From assembly GCA_049656905.1 (NCBI GenBank), contig JBASMO010000104.1, positions 1-6,870 on the forward strand: a stretch of 6,870 bases of DNA. The letters run 5' to 3'. Under the pieces are notes generated by a model. The model saw only the letters and a program-made list of their open reading frames with translations, was not told where the DNA came from and did no database searches. A program made the position numbers and the translations under genes. How positions within the stretch are numbered: the first letter of the stretch is position 1; the number at the start of each line of letters is the position of its first letter. This DNA comes from DTU018 sp003444615. Its GTDB lineage: Bacteria > Bacillota > Syntrophomonadia > Syntrophomonadales > Syntrophomonadaceae. Shown piece by piece: positions 6,156 to 6,870 of this stretch.

Positions 6156-6602
6156 GTGAACAGGCAGATGCGTCCCTACGGCAAACCAGGAGGTCTTTTT
6201 CCTACGGACTTCATGAAAGGACTGTTGGGTCCTGCCGGGTGGGGAAATTGGCTGGATCATCCTTGGCTTCCAGCTCTATCGTCTATTCGCACCGATATTA
6301 AAGAGACCGCTGCTGAATACATTTTAGAGGCAGAGATGCCAGGTTACGAAAAACAAGACATCGAGGTTGAATGGCAGGACGGCCAGCTAACCATAAGAGC
6401 GCAGCGTCAGCAAACTGTGGATGAGAATGAGCGGGATTACGTGAGACGGGAACGATCTTACGGTGAAGTTTCCCGAAGCTTTTGGGTTGATAATATTCAG
6501 CCAGAAAAGATAAATGCCGAGTATCGAGATGGTATCCTGAAAATTGTTCTTCCGAAAGCATCCCCCACCCGGGAGCCGGGAAAGAAAATCGATATTAATT
6601 AA
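6156..6602 (+). CDS. Small heat-shock protein, Hsp20/alpha-crystallin family
   Basis: This 148-residue protein matches an ATP-independent holdase chaperone that binds unfolding proteins and forms large oligomers. A Gly/Pro/Trp-rich N-terminal arm (about 1-42) precedes the alpha-crystallin domain (about 44-135), with DIKETAAEYILEAEMPGYEKQDI at its front (the first motif of the fold), a VRRERSYGEVSRSF strand-loop region (97-109), and the family signature A-x-Y-x-D-G-I-L at 121-128. The tail ends in an I-x-I motif (I145-D146-I147), used for subunit contacts. The start is uncertain. A strong AAAGGAGG (6138-6145) is followed by TTG at 6150 (4 bases away, too close) and GTG at 6156 (10 bases, or 8 from the extended GGAGGTG); I chose the GTG. 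It is a monocistronic gene, divergent from the methyltransferase. Confidence 0.93.
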   Translation: MNRQMRPYGKPGGLFPTDFMKGLLGPAGWGNWLDHPWLPALSSIRTDIKETAAEYILEAEMPGYEKQDIEVEWQDGQLTIRAQRQQTVDENERDYVRRERSYGEVSRSFWVDNIQPEKINAEYRDGILKIVLPKASPTREPGKKIDIN

Positions 6603-6603
6603 C

Positions 6604-6627
6604 AGAGGATGGATTAGGCCATCCTCT
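6604..6627. terminator. Hairpin between convergent genes
   Basis: AGAGGATGG (6604-6612) and CCATCCTCT (6619-6627) form a perfect 9-base-pair stem with a 6-base loop, directly after the Hsp20 stop codon. The following tract is T-poor on both strands (TGTCATT plus, GTTAATTAAT minus), so it would be a weak terminator; it may equally protect the 3' end of the Hsp20 message. Confidence 0.6.
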
Positions 6628-6681
6628 TGTCATTGCTGCGAAAATAGTTTTCTTAGTGTCATTGGCCGTCCAGCGATGTTT

Positions 6682-6870
6682 TCATTCATCGGGGTGTGTT
6701 CTGCCGATGACATTCACTGGCAGGAACCGGTTCCGGTAACGTACCAAGTGATCAAAGAAAGTCCGCCCGAAAACAATGGCAAAGATTACGTTGCCAAATG
6801 CATGCAGAGTATCAAATACAAAACTGCTGGCCCAAACAGCAACCAGGGTCTGCCAATTCAGGGGGTAAAC
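6682..6870 (-). CDS. C-terminal fragment of a membrane protein, probably an ECF-transporter S component
   Basis: The minus-strand frame is open from the right edge to a TGA at 6684-6682, giving the last 62 residues. It contains a membrane-type segment (about residues 6-36) with the pattern WASSFVFDTLHAFGNVIFAIVFG, then a basic end (HLVRYRNRF, 41-49). The F-D-x-x-H-A-x-G-N pattern near the end of the last helix followed by a basic tail resembles substrate-binding S components of energy-coupling-factor vitamin transporters; that family call is from memory and tentative. The N-terminus and any ATPase partner genes would lie to the right of the window. It converges on the Hsp20 gene, with the hairpin at 6604-6627 between their stop codons. 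Confidence 0.6.
   Translation of the reverse strand, partial: VYPLNWQTLVAVWASSFVFDTLHAFGNVIFAIVFGRTFFDHLVRYRNRFLPVNVIGRTHPDE

Noticed and set aside
5891..6301. Plus-strand 136-codon frame spanning the methyltransferase-Hsp20 gap
   Set aside because: It runs antisense to the start of the methyltransferase, through both promoters, and out of frame into Hsp20.
6298..6561. Minus-strand 87-codon frame
   Set aside because: It is antisense to the alpha-crystallin domain of Hsp20 and looks like no known protein.
6638..6655. GAAAA-TAG-TTTTC hairpin after hsp20
   Set aside because: The stem is only five A/T-rich pairs with no T-run after it, so it is too weak to be called a terminator.

Overview
The window reads as an ordinary chromosomal stretch of a low-to-middle G+C Gram-positive bacterium. 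The Clostridia are the best guess, perhaps the Desulfotomaculum/Peptococcaceae side; that placement is inferred. The reasons are strong AGGAGG-type ribosome binding sites, frequent GTG and TTG starts (three of the six visible starts), hairpin-plus-T-run terminators, and a sensor that strings many PAS domains onto a GGDEF domain. No rRNA, tRNA, CRISPR array, insertion sequence or phage gene is visible.

Layout from left to right. (1) 1-2576, minus strand: a very large soluble sensor with six PAS domains and the beginning of a GGDEF domain, cut by the left edge. (2) 2577-2892: a divergent intergenic region with promoter-like sequences on both strands and some short repeats. (3) 2893-3315 and 3385-4302, plus strand: a small Smr-domain protein, then a metallo-beta-lactamase-fold hydrolase with a C-terminal winged-helix-like part, closed by a terminator at 4331-4357. 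(4) 4356-4931, minus strand: a PAP2 membrane phosphatase, convergent with the hydrolase. (5) 5074-5970, minus strand: a class I SAM-dependent methyltransferase, separated from the PAP2 gene by a perfect hairpin at 5021-5046. (6) 6156-6602, plus strand: a small heat-shock protein (Hsp20), divergent from the methyltransferase and ending in a hairpin shared with a convergent neighbour. (7) 6682-6870, minus strand: the last 62 residues of a membrane protein that resembles an ECF-transporter S component, cut by the right edge.

The genes do not form one obvious pathway. Most are single transcription units with their own promoter or terminator. Only the Smr and hydrolase genes may share a transcript, since they are 69 bases apart with no terminator between them. 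The sensor probably feeds cyclic-di-GMP signalling, Hsp20 serves protein quality control, PAP2 acts on lipid phosphates at the membrane, and the other products are known only to family level. I did not find a convincing new multi-gene system. The points most worth a second look are the internal duplication within the PAS array, the basic-tailed Smr protein, the plus-oriented hairpin at 5021-5052 with no visible gene to serve, and the altered SAM-binding loop of the methyltransferase.
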